From Corynebacterium suicordis DSM 45110 (lineage in GTDB: Bacteria > Actinomycetota > Actinomycetes > Mycobacteriales > Mycobacteriaceae): 64,000 bases of DNA. The translations under genes were made by a program, and so were the position numbers. Shown here piece by piece: positions 28,981 through 37,449 of the stretch (positions are counted from its first letter, which is position 1; every line of letters begins with the position of its first letter). Location of the stretch: NCBI RefSeq assembly GCF_015351405.1, contig NZ_JADKMY010000001.1, forward strand, positions 558,001-622,000, given 5' to 3'. The notes below the pieces were generated by a model. It had not been told where the DNA came from. It saw only the letters and a program-made list of their open reading frames with translations, and searched no databases.

Positions 28981-30450
28981 CTACAGCGCCATGTTGTTGT
29001 GCTTGCGGTGGAAACCGTCTTCCACCTTGCGCTCCAGCAGGCGGAGGCCATCGATGACCTGCTTGCGGGTCTGGGACGGTGGGATCACGGCATCCACCAA
29101 ACCGCGCTCGGCAGCAGCGTAGGGGTTGACCAGCATCTCTTCCAGCTCGGCCTCATCCTTGCCCAAGGTGGCAGAGAGAGTGGCGGCATCCGCGGTGGAG
29201 ATCTGCGCGGTGGGCCAGGCGAACACCAGGTCGGTGCCCATGCGCTTGGCGGCCATCGCGAGGTACGCCGAACCGAACGCGCGGCGGACCACCACGGAGA
29301 TCTTGCCCACGGTGGCATCCGCGGTGGAGGCGAACAGCTTGGCCGTGCGGCGGGTGGTCGCGGCGGAGGACTCTCCGGAATGGAAGCCCGGGGCATCCAC
29401 GAAGGACACCAACGGAAGGTTGAAGGTGTTGCAGAAGCGCGTGAAGCGGGTCAGCTTCTCGGCGGAATCAATATCCAGCCACGCATCATCCTGCAGCGGT
29501 TGATTGGCGATGATGCCCACGGGGATGCCAGCCACGCGAGCCAGCGAAGTGATCACGCTTGGCGCGAACACAGGCTGGAGCTCCAGCAGGGAATCTTCAT
29601 CGACCACCGAGGAGAGAATCTCCTTCATATCGAACTGTGCATCGCGCTCGTCGGGGATGGCGGAATCCAGGTCAATGGCGGAACCCTCGGCCACGTCATC
29701 CGCGCGGGGTGCCAGAGCGCGGTTGTTGGAAGGCAGGTAATCCAGCAGCTCAGCAGCAAGATCCATCGCGGCGTGCTCATCAGCCGCGGTGAGGTGGCTC
29801 AGGCCGGAGGTGGCATCCGCGATGGAATCAGCGGCATCCTCCTTGTTCAAGCGCACGCTGCCCTGGTTAGCAATTCCAATGACCAGGTCCGACAGCGCCA
29901 CGCCATGAGCCTGGGATCCAGCCACTTCACCGGCCACGATGGCGATCTGCGGGATCACACCGGAGCCCTGCGCCTGCAGGCGGTAGATCTTGGAATACAT
30001 CTCCAAGCTCACGATGCCCTCTTTATCGCGGGTGCCCAGGCCATCATAAAAGCCGATTACCGGGGTGCCGGATTTCACGGCCATCTCCAGGACCTTGACG
30101 ATTTTCTCACCGGTGACCTCACCCAGCTGGCCATCGAAGATGCTGGAATCCTGCGAAAACACGCATACCGCACGGCCGTCGATGGTGCCGTAGCCGGAGA
30201 CCACGCCGTCGGTCAGAGGGCGGGTCTTATCCAGCTTGAACGCGGTGGAGCGGTGACGCGCCAGCGCATCGATCTCCGTGAAGCTACCCTCATCCAGCAA
30301 AGCCTCAATGCGCTCGCGCGCGGTGAGCTTTTCCGCATCGTGGATGGCGCGGACCGCATCTTCGCCCACGGGGATGCGAGCCTCCGCGAGACGCTGCTGG
30401 AGATCCGCGATCTTTCCGGCGGTAGTGGATATGTCTGGGGTAGCAGTCAT
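28981..30450 (-). CDS. accD: Acyl-CoA carboxylase beta (carboxyltransferase) subunit, divergent
   Basis: A 489-residue crotonase-fold carboxyltransferase by overall similarity: VSGYGTIDGRAVCVFSQDSSIFDGQLGEV, EKIVKVLEMAVKSGTPVIGFYDGLG, DMKEILSSVVDEDSLLELQ, GIIANQPLQDDAWLDI and LVNPYAAAERGLVDAVIPPSQTR. The usual oxyanion glycine pairs are altered: the N-half AAGGxVYSPA block reads VAGSQAHGVALSD and the C-half RKAYGGAY reads RRAFGSAY. The biotin-side MGASGA block reads ADAAT. A carboxylase of unusual specificity, or one with reduced activity, is possible. A leaderless promoter lies upstream. Confidence 0.85.
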   Translation of the reverse strand: MTATPDISTTAGKIADLQQRLAEARIPVGEDAVRAIHDAEKLTARERIEALLDEGSFTEIDALARHRSTAFKLDKTRPLTDGVVSGYGTIDGRAVCVFSQDSSIFDGQLGEVTGEKIVKVLEMAVKSGTPVIGFYDGLGTRDKEGIVSLEMYSKIYRLQAQGSGVIPQIAIVAGEVAGSQAHGVALSDLVIGIANQGSVRLNKEDAADSIADATSGLSHLTAADEHAAMDLAAELLDYLPSNNRALAPRADDVAEGSAIDLDSAIPDERDAQFDMKEILSSVVDEDSLLELQPVFAPSVITSLARVAGIPVGIIANQPLQDDAWLDIDSAEKLTRFTRFCNTFNLPLVSFVDAPGFHSGESSAATTRRTAKLFASTADATVGKISVVVRRAFGSAYLAMAAKRMGTDLVFAWPTAQISTADAATLSATLGKDEAELEEMLVNPYAAAERGLVDAVIPPSQTRKQVIDGLRLLERKVEDGFHRKHNNMAL

Positions 30451-30457
30451 GCGGAAC

Positions 30458-30485
30458 AGTTTACGGGCTTATTTTTGGGGAACAA
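30458..30485 (-). promoter_or_regulatory. Promoter of accD-accE-maf, leaderless
   Basis: On the minus strand TTGTTC (30485-30480), 16-nt spacer and TAAACT (30463-30458), then 7 nt to the ATG at 30450. No Shine-Dalgarno. Confidence 0.5.
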
Positions 30486-30525
30486 CAATTAGTCTCAAAA
30501 ATCCTGAGCCGAATGCCTGAGCCGA

Positions 30526-30553
30526 TTGCGTGGGAATATGCGCACGCTATGCT
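30526..30553 (+). promoter_or_regulatory. Promoter of birA, leaderless
   Basis: TTGCGT (30526-30531), 16-nt spacer, TATGCT (30548-30553), then 8 nt to the ATG at 30562. Confidence 0.55.
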
Positions 30554-30561
30554 CAAGCACC

Positions 30562-31518
30562 ATGAGCCGTCAACAAGGGAGCCGTCAACAAGGGAGCCGT
30601 CAACAAGGGAGCCACGAACAAGCCGGCCACCAACTAGCCACAGCTGAGCCTGCGAGCCCGAGCTCCCAGCGCCGTGCGCTGGATGCCGCGGCACTGCGGG
30701 AGCGTTTGCGTGCCGTGGGTTATGCGGACGTGGAGGTGGTGGAGTCCACGGGCTCCACCAATTCGGATCTCGGCGCGCGCCAGGATGCGCCGAATGGAAC
30801 AGTGTTGTTGGCGGAGGAGCAGACCGCGGGGCGCGGGCGGATGAACCGCCCGTGGTCCGCGCCTGCCCGCAGCCAAGTGATCACCTCCATCAGCTTCACC
30901 CTGCCGGAAATCCCCGCCGAGCGCCTGGGTCTCCTGCCGCTGTTGGTGGGGCTATCCATCGGTCGGGGAGTGCGCGAGATCACCGGGGTCCCGGCTGAGC
31001 TGAAGTGGCCAAACGACGTGCTCGTGGACGGCCGCAAGCTGGTGGGCATCTTGGTGGAAGCCCCGCAGGTCCACGGTGTTCCCCGGGTAGTGGTGGGTTT
31101 TGGGCTGAACTATGACCTCACGCGGGAGGAACTCCCCGTGCCCCACGCCACCTCCTTGGCCCTGGAGACCGCAGCCAGCGCCACCCCGGAAGATGAGCTC
31201 CGGGATAACACTGTTCCCGCCCTGGTGAGCCGAGAAGATCTGATCGTGGGCATCCTCCTGCGCCTGCAGGAAGACCTGGATCGCTTCCGCAACCTCGGCG
31301 GCGCACCGGAGGCTTTCCTGTCTCGCTACAAGCAACTCTCCGCCACCCTCGGCGCGCACGTGCGCGTGAAGCTGCCTCAGGAGGAAATTTTGGAGGGCGT
31401 TGCGGTGGATTTCGCGCCGGGTGGCGAGTTGGTCGTCGAAAAAGAAAACACCCGACACGAAGTCAGCGCCGGCGACGTAATCCACGTCCGCCCGGGTGAT
31501 GAGACCAAGGATTACTGA
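30562..31518 (+). CDS. birA: Biotin--[acetyl-CoA carboxylase] ligase
   Basis: Attaches biotin to the AccBC carrier Lys. A 318-residue BPL without an N-terminal DNA-binding domain: VVESTGSTNSDLGAR, the nucleotide loop EEQTAGRGRMNRPWSAP, LKWPNDVLVDGRKLVGILVE and a C-terminal SH3-like domain with ILEGVAVDFAPGGELVVE. The start at 30562 follows a -10 box by 8 nt. Codons 2-17 are three exact 15-bp repeats encoding SRQQG plus a degenerate fourth, preceding the conserved domain by about 40 residues. One interspersed motif lies near the 3' end. Confidence 0.93.
   Translation: MSRQQGSRQQGSRQQGSHEQAGHQLATAEPASPSSQRRALDAAALRERLRAVGYADVEVVESTGSTNSDLGARQDAPNGTVLLAEEQTAGRGRMNRPWSAPARSQVITSISFTLPEIPAERLGLLPLLVGLSIGRGVREITGVPAELKWPNDVLVDGRKLVGILVEAPQVHGVPRVVVGFGLNYDLTREELPVPHATSLALETAASATPEDELRDNTVPALVSREDLIVGILLRLQEDLDRFRNLGGAPEAFLSRYKQLSATLGAHVRVKLPQEEILEGVAVDFAPGGELVVEKENTRHEVSAGDVIHVRPGDETKDY
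30565..30609 (+). repeat. 15-bp tandem repeat, three exact copies, in birA
   Basis: AGCCGTCAACAAGGG x3 directly after the start codon, then a diverged fourth copy. The unit is a multiple of three, so copy-number change keeps the frame. Confidence 0.92.
31431..31449 (+). repeat. Interspersed GGTCGTCGAAAAAGAAAAC motif
   Basis: In the sense of birA, encoding VVEKEN. Confidence 0.5.
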
Positions 31519-31535
31519 GACAGGGATTATTAGCC

Positions 31536-32075
31536 ATGGCCAAAGTCACGATTGATCCGCATGAGGTGCTGCTCGCGGACCTCAGCCCACAGCGCCGCTC
31601 GGTGATCTTCCCCGTGCTGGAGATGATCGTCATCACGGGGCTGGTCTGGTTGGGCGTGGGCCTGATCGATGCGCATTTCGATGCCGTCGCGCAGGCCACG
31701 TTCGGGGTGCACTATTCGCCCTCCAGCGTGGTGGTGGCGCAACTACCGCAGGATCAGACGTTGATGGTGCTGCTGTGGCTGCGGCGTGGGCTGCTGATTC
31801 TGTGGGTGGTGTTGGCGTGGCGCCGATGCATCCGCCACCTGGTGTTCCGCGCCCGTTCCCGCATGATGCTCACCAACGAGCGCCTCATCACCGCCAGCGG
31901 GCATTGGCGCAGCCAGATTAGCGAGATCCCCATGGCCCACATCGTGGATGCCCGCCATCGCGGATCGGACGTGGCGCTCTACACCATGGGCGCGCGCACC
32001 CCGGTGATGCTGCACAACGTGCCGAAGGCCAAGCGCTTTGTGCGGCTTCTGAGAAACGAGACCCGGCCACTATAG
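31536..32075 (+). CDS. PH domain-containing membrane protein
   Basis: A 179-residue protein with two transmembrane segments near the N-terminus (SVIFPVLEMIVITGLVWLGV and LWLRRGLLILWVVLAWRRCI). A bacterial PH-like domain follows: MMLTNERLITASGHWRSQISEIPMAHIVDARHRGSDVALYTMG. Its role is unknown; the family often sits near purK and birA in actinobacteria. It follows birA by 17 nt and precedes purK, so the three may share transcripts. Confidence 0.82.
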   Translation: MAKVTIDPHEVLLADLSPQRRSVIFPVLEMIVITGLVWLGVGLIDAHFDAVAQATFGVHYSPSSVVVAQLPQDQTLMVLLWLRRGLLILWVVLAWRRCIRHLVFRARSRMMLTNERLITASGHWRSQISEIPMAHIVDARHRGSDVALYTMGARTPVMLHNVPKAKRFVRLLRNETRPL

Positions 32076-32076
32076 T
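32071..32076 (+). promoter_or_regulatory. -10 box for a leaderless purK transcript
   Basis: TATAGT lies 8 nt before the GTG of purK and no Shine-Dalgarno is seen. The -35 region (TTCTGA) is weak. Confidence 0.5.
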
Positions 32077-32084
32077 TATTAGCC

Positions 32085-33389
32085 GTGGCACAACAGACCA
32101 GCACGTCCTCCAGTCAGAATCCGGCAACCGATCCCGCGGAGCGTTCCGCCGATTGGTCCCTGTCCCGCACCTCTGCCCACGCGCCGGGTGCGCCGCTGGT
32201 CACCATCATCGGTGATGGGCAGCTGGCCCGCATGATGCACCAGGCCGGGATCGAGCTGGGCTTGAGCACCCGGGTTCTCGCCGGGACTGCGGATGCCTCT
32301 GCAGCCCAGGTCACCGCCGATGTGGTGCTGGGCGATTACACCAACCGCGCGCACGTGGAAGAGGTTTCTTTGGGGGCCGACGCCATTACTTTCGACCATG
32401 AGCACGTTCCCGATGAGTTCCTGGAATCCCTCATTTCCGCGGGAATCAACGTGCAACCCCAGCCCAGGGCTCTGGTGAATGCCCAGGACAAGCTGGTGAT
32501 GCGCAAGCGCCTGCGCGAGATGGGCGCGCCGGTGCCTCCGTTCATGGAGATCACTTCGGTGGAGGAAATCCAGGAGTTCTACCGCATCACGCAGGGCAAC
32601 GTGTGCGTGAAGACCCGCCGCGGCGGGTACGACGGCAAAGGCGTGTGGTTCCCCGCCTCTGAGGAGGACGCTGCCCAGCTGGTGGGGGACCTCTTGGGCC
32701 AGGGCTTGCCGCTGATGGCAGAGAAAAAGGTGCAGCTGGTGCGCGAGCTTTCCGCCATGGTGGCACGCACCCCCTCGGGTGAAGTGCGCACCTGGCCGGT
32801 CGTGGAATCCGTGCAGGAAGACGGGATCTGCGTGGAAGCAGTGGCACCCGCACCAGCCGCGGAGGGATCTGCACAGCTGAGCATCCTGGAATCCGCCGAG
32901 CAGCTGGCCAAGGACATCGCCACCGAGCTGGAGGTCACCGGTGTGCTGGCCGTGGAGCTCTTCGAGACCCTGGATGAGACAGGACAGCCGGAGATCATCG
33001 TCAACGAGCTCGCCATGCGCCCGCACAATACGGGCCACTGGACCCAGGATGGCTCCATCACCAGCCAGTTTGAACAGCACCTGCGCGCGGTGTTGGATCG
33101 TCCGCTGGGAGATACTTCCTTGATTGGCCCGGCGACAGTGATGGCGAACGTGCTCGGGAAAGACACGGACCCAGAAATGCCGATTCACGCGCGGATGGAT
33201 GAGATGTGGCGTCGATTCCCCAAGGCCAAGCTCCACATGTACGGCAAGGATTGGCGCCCACGCCGCAAGATGGGCCACGTGAACATGGTGGCCTCCGAGG
33301 GGCAGACGGTGGAGGAATTGCGGGCTGAGGCGCGTTTGGCGGCGGATTTCCTCGTTACCGCGCACTGGGCAGACGGCTACACGGACTAG
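32085..33389 (+). CDS. purK: N5-carboxyaminoimidazole ribonucleotide synthase
   Basis: ATP-dependent carboxylation of AIR to N5-CAIR in de novo purine synthesis. ATP-grasp enzyme of 434 residues: TIIGDGQLARMMHQAG, the segment ITFDHEHVPDEFLE, KTRRGGYDGKGVW, VELFETLDE and VNELAMRPHNTGHWT. An N-terminal extension of about 35 Ser-rich residues precedes the family core. GTG start supported by the -10 box. Acts with purE, which follows 63 nt later. Confidence 0.95.
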   Translation: MAQQTSTSSSQNPATDPAERSADWSLSRTSAHAPGAPLVTIIGDGQLARMMHQAGIELGLSTRVLAGTADASAAQVTADVVLGDYTNRAHVEEVSLGADAITFDHEHVPDEFLESLISAGINVQPQPRALVNAQDKLVMRKRLREMGAPVPPFMEITSVEEIQEFYRITQGNVCVKTRRGGYDGKGVWFPASEEDAAQLVGDLLGQGLPLMAEKKVQLVRELSAMVARTPSGEVRTWPVVESVQEDGICVEAVAPAPAAEGSAQLSILESAEQLAKDIATELEVTGVLAVELFETLDETGQPEIIVNELAMRPHNTGHWTQDGSITSQFEQHLRAVLDRPLGDTSLIGPATVMANVLGKDTDPEMPIHARMDEMWRRFPKAKLHMYGKDWRPRRKMGHVNMVASEGQTVEELRAEARLAADFLVTAHWADGYTD

Positions 33390-33452
33390 GGTAGGCAGCA
33401 GAACTTTTGGTGCGATGCGCCGGCTTTGCGACTCTCTCACGAAGGAAAAACG

Positions 33453-34004
33453 ATGACTTCTGCAGCTACTCCTAAAGATTCCGCGAGCGCCCCAGCACAC
33501 AACGGCCCGCTGGTGGGGATCGTCATGGGCTCGGACTCGGATTGGCCCACAGTGGAGCCCGCTGCCGAAGTGCTGGCGGAGTTCGGCATCCCCATGGAGA
33601 TCGGCGTGGTGTCCGCTCACCGCACGCCGGAGCGCATGCTGGATTACGCGCGCGGCGCGCACGGCAAGGGCCTCAAGGTGATCATCGCCTGCGCTGGCGG
33701 TGCGGCTCACTTGCCCGGCATGATTGCCGCGGCCACCCCGCTTCCCGTGATCGGCATCCCTCGCGCGCTCGGCAATCTGGACGGGTTGGACTCTCTGCTT
33801 TCCATCGTGCAGATGCCCGCTGGGGTACCCACCGCGACCGTGAGCATTGATGGCGCGAAGAACGCCGGATTGCTGGCCGTGCGCACGCTGGCCGTAGCCG
33901 ATGATTCTCTGCTGGAGCAAATGGTGAAATACCAGGACAACATGCGCGAACAGGTGCTGGAGAAGGATCGTGCGCTGCGCAGTAAGTTGATGGGCGGGGA
34001 ATAA
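33453..34004 (+). CDS. purE: N5-carboxyaminoimidazole ribonucleotide mutase
   Basis: Converts N5-CAIR to CAIR. Class I Pur[34 protein letters not shown] (catalytic His) and [26 protein letters not shown]. The ATG at 33453 has GAAGGA 6 nt upstream, better than an in-frame start 27 nt earlier. 183 residues. Pairs functionally with purK. Confidence 0.95.
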   Translation: MTSAATPKDSASAPAHNGPLVGIVMGSDSDWPTVEPAAEVLAEFGIPMEIGVVSAHRTPERMLDYARGAHGKGLKVIIACAGGAAHLPGMIAAATPLPVIGIPRALGNLDGLDSLLSIVQMPAGVPTATVSIDGAKNAGLLAVRTLAVADDSLLEQMVKYQDNMREQVLEKDRALRSKLMGGE

Positions 34005-34048
34005 TTTCCCGGCCAGAACCGCGCCCAGGAAGCGGGCCACTGAGCGCT

Positions 34049-35023
34049 GTGCTGAACCGCTTCAAGCGCTCCGCCTGGGTGGGTGCAGTAGCCATTGGGG
34101 GAGCGGAGCTCTGCTGGGCGCTGCTGGCGGTATTGGTGTGGATCTTCGGCACGGGTGAGCACTGGAGTGCCCTGTTGGTGGTTTATTGCCTGCACTTGCT
34201 GCCGCTGCTGGTGGGCGCGCGGTTCTCGCTGCCTTTGGTGCGCACGGGGGATAAGCGCCGGTGGGTGCATCTGCTCACGGTGATGGCTGCGGCAGATTAT
34301 TTTTCTCTGATACTTGGGGCAGCCGTGGCCGTCACGGTTCCGCACTGGGGAGTGCGGGTTCTCGCAGCTGCGGGAATTGCTGTGTGGCTGGCCGTGCTGT
34401 GGAGCTTCCTCACATTCCTGCGCGGGATGGCCGTGAGCCGGACAGCTGTGGCTAACTCCCGGGTTGATGCCGTGGTGGTGCTGGGGTGTGGATTGGTGGG
34501 CAGGAGCCCAGGGCCGATGCTGGCGCGGCGATTGGATCGCGCGGTGGGACTGGTGTCGGGGTCCGTGCCCGTGGTGGTTTCCGGCGGCAGGGGTGCGGAT
34601 GAGGAGATCTCGGAAGCCGCGGCAATGGCAGATTATCTGCGGGGAACCCATGGGGTGCACCTAGCGGAGCGGGGAGTGCCGGTGCTGGAGGAAAACCAGG
34701 CAACGAACACGCGCGAGAATCTGCGGCTGAGCGTGGACGCACTGCGCGCTGCGGGCTATCCGGCAGAAAACATTGCCGTGGTGACCAGCGATTTCCACGT
34801 CAAGCGAACCGAGGCCACCGCACAATTGGTGGCGGGGTTGCTGGGGGACGGGCAAGGGGAGAGGCCGGTGGCGGGCCCGGCTGATGAGCCGATGAGGCCA
34901 GCAAAAAGCGGGCCAGTGCACTTCCAGGTGTTCGGTGCGATCACCCCTGAAGCTGCACGGCCCGCGGCCTATCTCAGAGAGTTTGTGGCTTATTCGCTGT
35001 GGCGCATCCGCTCGCTATCCTGA
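34049..35023 (+). CDS. YdcF/DUF218 family protein with membrane anchor
   Basis: About four transmembrane helices in the first 130 residues are followed by a DUF218 domain: VVVLGCGLVGRSPGPMLARRLDRAVGL, VVVSGGRGADEEISEAAAMADYL and VLEENQATNTRENLRLS. Related SanA/YdcF proteins act in envelope integrity or bind S-adenosylmethionine; the exact role is unknown. GTG start with AGGAAG some distance upstream. The 3' end overlaps the convergent symporter gene by 34 nt. Confidence 0.85.
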   Translation: MLNRFKRSAWVGAVAIGGAELCWALLAVLVWIFGTGEHWSALLVVYCLHLLPLLVGARFSLPLVRTGDKRRWVHLLTVMAAADYFSLILGAAVAVTVPHWGVRVLAAAGIAVWLAVLWSFLTFLRGMAVSRTAVANSRVDAVVVLGCGLVGRSPGPMLARRLDRAVGLVSGSVPVVVSGGRGADEEISEAAAMADYLRGTHGVHLAERGVPVLEENQATNTRENLRLSVDALRAAGYPAENIAVVTSDFHVKRTEATAQLVAGLLGDGQGERPVAGPADEPMRPAKSGPVHFQVFGAITPEAARPAAYLREFVAYSLWRIRSLS

Positions 35024-36246
35024 GTTGATCCCACGGCGGTTGCCGCAGTGTCAACGGCAGGCTCCTCAGTGAAGTGCAGGTTGCCCTTGGCGAAACGGTT
35101 CACCACCAGCGCAATTGCGCCGTCACCGGTGACGTTAGCCGCGGTGCCGAAGGAATCGATGGCGATGTACGCGGCGATCATCAGTGCCACCTGCTCGGGG
35201 CTAAAGCCCAGCATGCTGGTCAGCAGTCCGACCGCGGCCATGATGGCACCACCGGGAACTCCCGGGGCAGCAATCATGGTCACGCCGAGCATGAAGAGGA
35301 AGCCGATGGCCAAGCCCACGGAAACGGTCTCGCCGGAAATGTACATCACGGCGAAGGCAAACAGCGTGATCTTCATCATGGAGCCAGCCAGGTGGATGGT
35401 GGCGCACAGCGGGATCACGAATCCAGCAACGGACTCGCTCACGCCGTTCTTCTTGGCGCTCTCGTAGGTCACCGGAATGGTGGCGGCAGAAGAGGACGTA
35501 CCCAGAGCAGTGGCGTAAGCAGGAAGCATGTTCTTGAACGCGGTGATGGGGTTGACCTTGGCGATGGCCCCGGCCAGGGCGAACTGCAGGATGAGCAGGA
35601 TCAGCGTGCCCACCACGGCCACAATCAGAACCACGAGGAACATGCTGATGGTGTGGGTGAGGTTGCCGTTCATGCCCATGGTGAGGAACACACCGAAGAT
35701 GTAGATCGGCAGCAGGGGAATGATGAAAGTCTCGATAACCTTCATCACCACGTCACGCAGCTGGTTGCTGGCGCGCAGGAGGCTATCGGAAGGAACGGCG
35801 GTCATCGCCAGGCCCACGCAGAAGGCCAGCAGGAGAGCGGTCATCACCTCGAACGGAGGCGGCATCTCCACGGTGAAGAAGCTGGTCAGCTGACCCTCTT
35901 CGATGTCCTGAACCGTATCCACGTTCATGTTGCTGAGCAGGGTGGGGTACAAAGCCTGAGCGGTACCGTATGCCAGCAGTCCGGAAACCACCGTGGAGCC
36001 GTAGGCGATGGCAGTTGTGATGCCCAGCCACTTGCCGGCACCCTGACCCAGGTTGGCGATCGCCGGGGTGATCAGCGCGAAGATGAGCACTGGAACGAAG
36101 AAACTCAGGAAGTTGCCGAACAGGCCGTTCAGCGTGGCGAAGAGCCGCCCCGCCCACTCGGGGGCGAAGAAACTACAGATAATTCCGAGGACGATCGCGA
36201 CGAAGATCCGGAACAGCAGCGACTGCGTGATGCGCTTAGCTTTCAT
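34990..36246 (-). CDS. Dicarboxylate/amino acid:cation symporter (DAACS/SDF family)
   Basis: Sodium- or proton-coupled uptake of an acidic amino acid, serine/threonine or C4-dicarboxylate. The 418-residue protein has about eight helices plus re-entrant loops: TALGTSSSAATIPVTYE is the serine-rich hairpin, IPLCATIHLAGSMM the helix 7 region, and APGVPGGAIMAAVGLL the second hairpin; IDSFGTAANVTGDGAIALVV holds the substrate/cation Asp and Asn residues. The ATG at 36246 has GGAAG about 9 nt upstream. Its last 34 nt overlap the convergent YdcF gene. Confidence 0.9.
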   Translation of the reverse strand: MKAKRITQSLLFRIFVAIVLGIICSFFAPEWAGRLFATLNGLFGNFLSFFVPVLIFALITPAIANLGQGAGKWLGITTAIAYGSTVVSGLLAYGTAQALYPTLLSNMNVDTVQDIEEGQLTSFFTVEMPPPFEVMTALLLAFCVGLAMTAVPSDSLLRASNQLRDVVMKVIETFIIPLLPIYIFGVFLTMGMNGNLTHTISMFLVVLIVAVVGTLILLILQFALAGAIAKVNPITAFKNMLPAYATALGTSSSAATIPVTYESAKKNGVSESVAGFVIPLCATIHLAGSMMKITLFAFAVMYISGETVSVGLAIGFLFMLGVTMIAAPGVPGGAIMAAVGLLTSMLGFSPEQVALMIAAYIAIDSFGTAANVTGDGAIALVVNRFAKGNLHFTEEPAVDTAATAVGSTQDSERMRHSE

Positions 36247-36416
36247 AAATGGGACTTCCACAACTGTTGCTAGAAGGAGCGAGTTAACTGATAGGAGAGT
36301 ATCCTGTTCCCGCCCCGGGTAGTTAATGCGGGGTGGTTAATGATTGGACATCCCCACGGTTGCGCCCCCGAAACCCCAATAAACCGCCCGAGCCCCCTGC
36401 TGAGCGGTACCCCTGC

Positions 36417-36620
36417 TTAGCGGTAGCGGCTGTAGCCCTTCCAGGCCAGCGCCAACAAACCCGGCAACACCAGCAAGATCAACGAAGGCATCAGTGCGGG
36501 CTCTGGCTGGAAGAGGTTCCACACGCCCTGAATCAGGGCCAGGAACGTGAAGAAACCGAAGAACCCAACCAGGGATTCCCACACCAGTTTCTTGCGATGA
36601 TCGTCCGGGCTTCCAGCCAT
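36417..36620 (-). CDS. Small two-helix membrane protein after tusG
   Basis: A 67-residue protein with two hydrophobic segments (LVGFFGFFTFLALIQGVW; LILLVLPGLLALAWKGY) and a basic end. It begins 10 nt after tusG in the same direction, and C. glutamicum also has a small gene at this place in the Tus locus. A transporter accessory role is inferred from position only. Confidence 0.65.
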   Translation of the reverse strand: MAGSPDDHRKKLVWESLVGFFGFFTFLALIQGVWNLFQPEPALMPSLILLVLPGLLALAWKGYSRYR

Positions 36621-36630
36621 ATCTGCTCGT

Positions 36631-37449
36631 CTACTTCACGCCACCAGCGGTCAGGCCGGAGACGATGCGTCGCTGGAAAATCAGCACCATGATCACAAGA
36701 GGGATGGTCACTAGGGCGCCCGCAGCCATCGTGGCGGCATAGGGGAACTCGTAGGCGCTGGCGCCGGAGAAGCGGGCGATGGCCACGGTGACCGGCTCAG
36801 AATCAGGGGTGGAAAGCTGCTTGGCCAGCATGAACTCGTTCCACGTAGCGATGAACGCCAGGATCGCGGTGGTGAACATTGCGGGTGCTGCCAGCGGCAG
36901 GATCACCTTGCGGAAAGCCAGCGAGCGAGAAGCGCCATCCACGCGGGCGGCCTCCTCCAGCTTCCACGGCAGCTCGCGGAAGAAGCTGGTCAGCGTGTAA
37001 ACGGTCAGCGGCAGCACGAAGCTGATGTTCGGGATGATCAGTGCCTGGTACGTGCCGATCCACTCGATCTTCGAGAACAGCTGGAACAGTGGGGTGACCA
37101 GCGCAATGCCGGGGAACATCGAGGCCGCCAGGATGATTCCCGTCACCATTCCCTTGCCCCGGAAATCCACCCGGGCTAGCGCGTAAGCCGTAAACACACC
37201 CACGGCCAGCGCGATCAGAGTGGTGGCGAAACTGATGAACAGCGAGTTGCCGATCGCCCGCAGGAAGTTATTACCGGAATCCGTGGCCAGCGCATCGCGG
37301 AAGTTATCCATCGTCAGGTGGCTGGGCAGGGGGTTAGTGGAAAAGGTGTAATCCTTGTGGCGCAGTGCCGTGACAACCATCCAGTAGAACGGGGCCAGGC
37401 CCCAGACCAGAATCAGCACTACTGCTAGGTAATTGCGAACCGTTTTCAT
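36631..37449 (-). CDS. tusG: Trehalose ABC transporter permease (MalG type)
   Basis: A 272-residue permease with six helices. The cytoplasmic EAA loop is EEAARVDGASRSLAFRKVILPLAAPAM, which docks on the ATPase. Overlaps the tusF stop by 4 nt. Assignment to the Tus trehalose system rests on gene order relative to C. glutamicum (downstream of purK-purE, upstream of the wbbL/whcD block) and on the receptor-permease-permease-ATPase set; a maltose-type substrate is the alternative. Confidence 0.85.
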   Translation of the reverse strand: MKTVRNYLAVVLILVWGLAPFYWMVVTALRHKDYTFSTNPLPSHLTMDNFRDALATDSGNNFLRAIGNSLFISFATTLIALAVGVFTAYALARVDFRGKGMVTGIILAASMFPGIALVTPLFQLFSKIEWIGTYQALIIPNISFVLPLTVYTLTSFFRELPWKLEEAARVDGASRSLAFRKVILPLAAPAMFTTAILAFIATWNEFMLAKQLSTPDSEPVTVAIARFSGASAYEFPYAATMAAGALVTIPLVIMVLIFQRRIVSGLTAGGVK

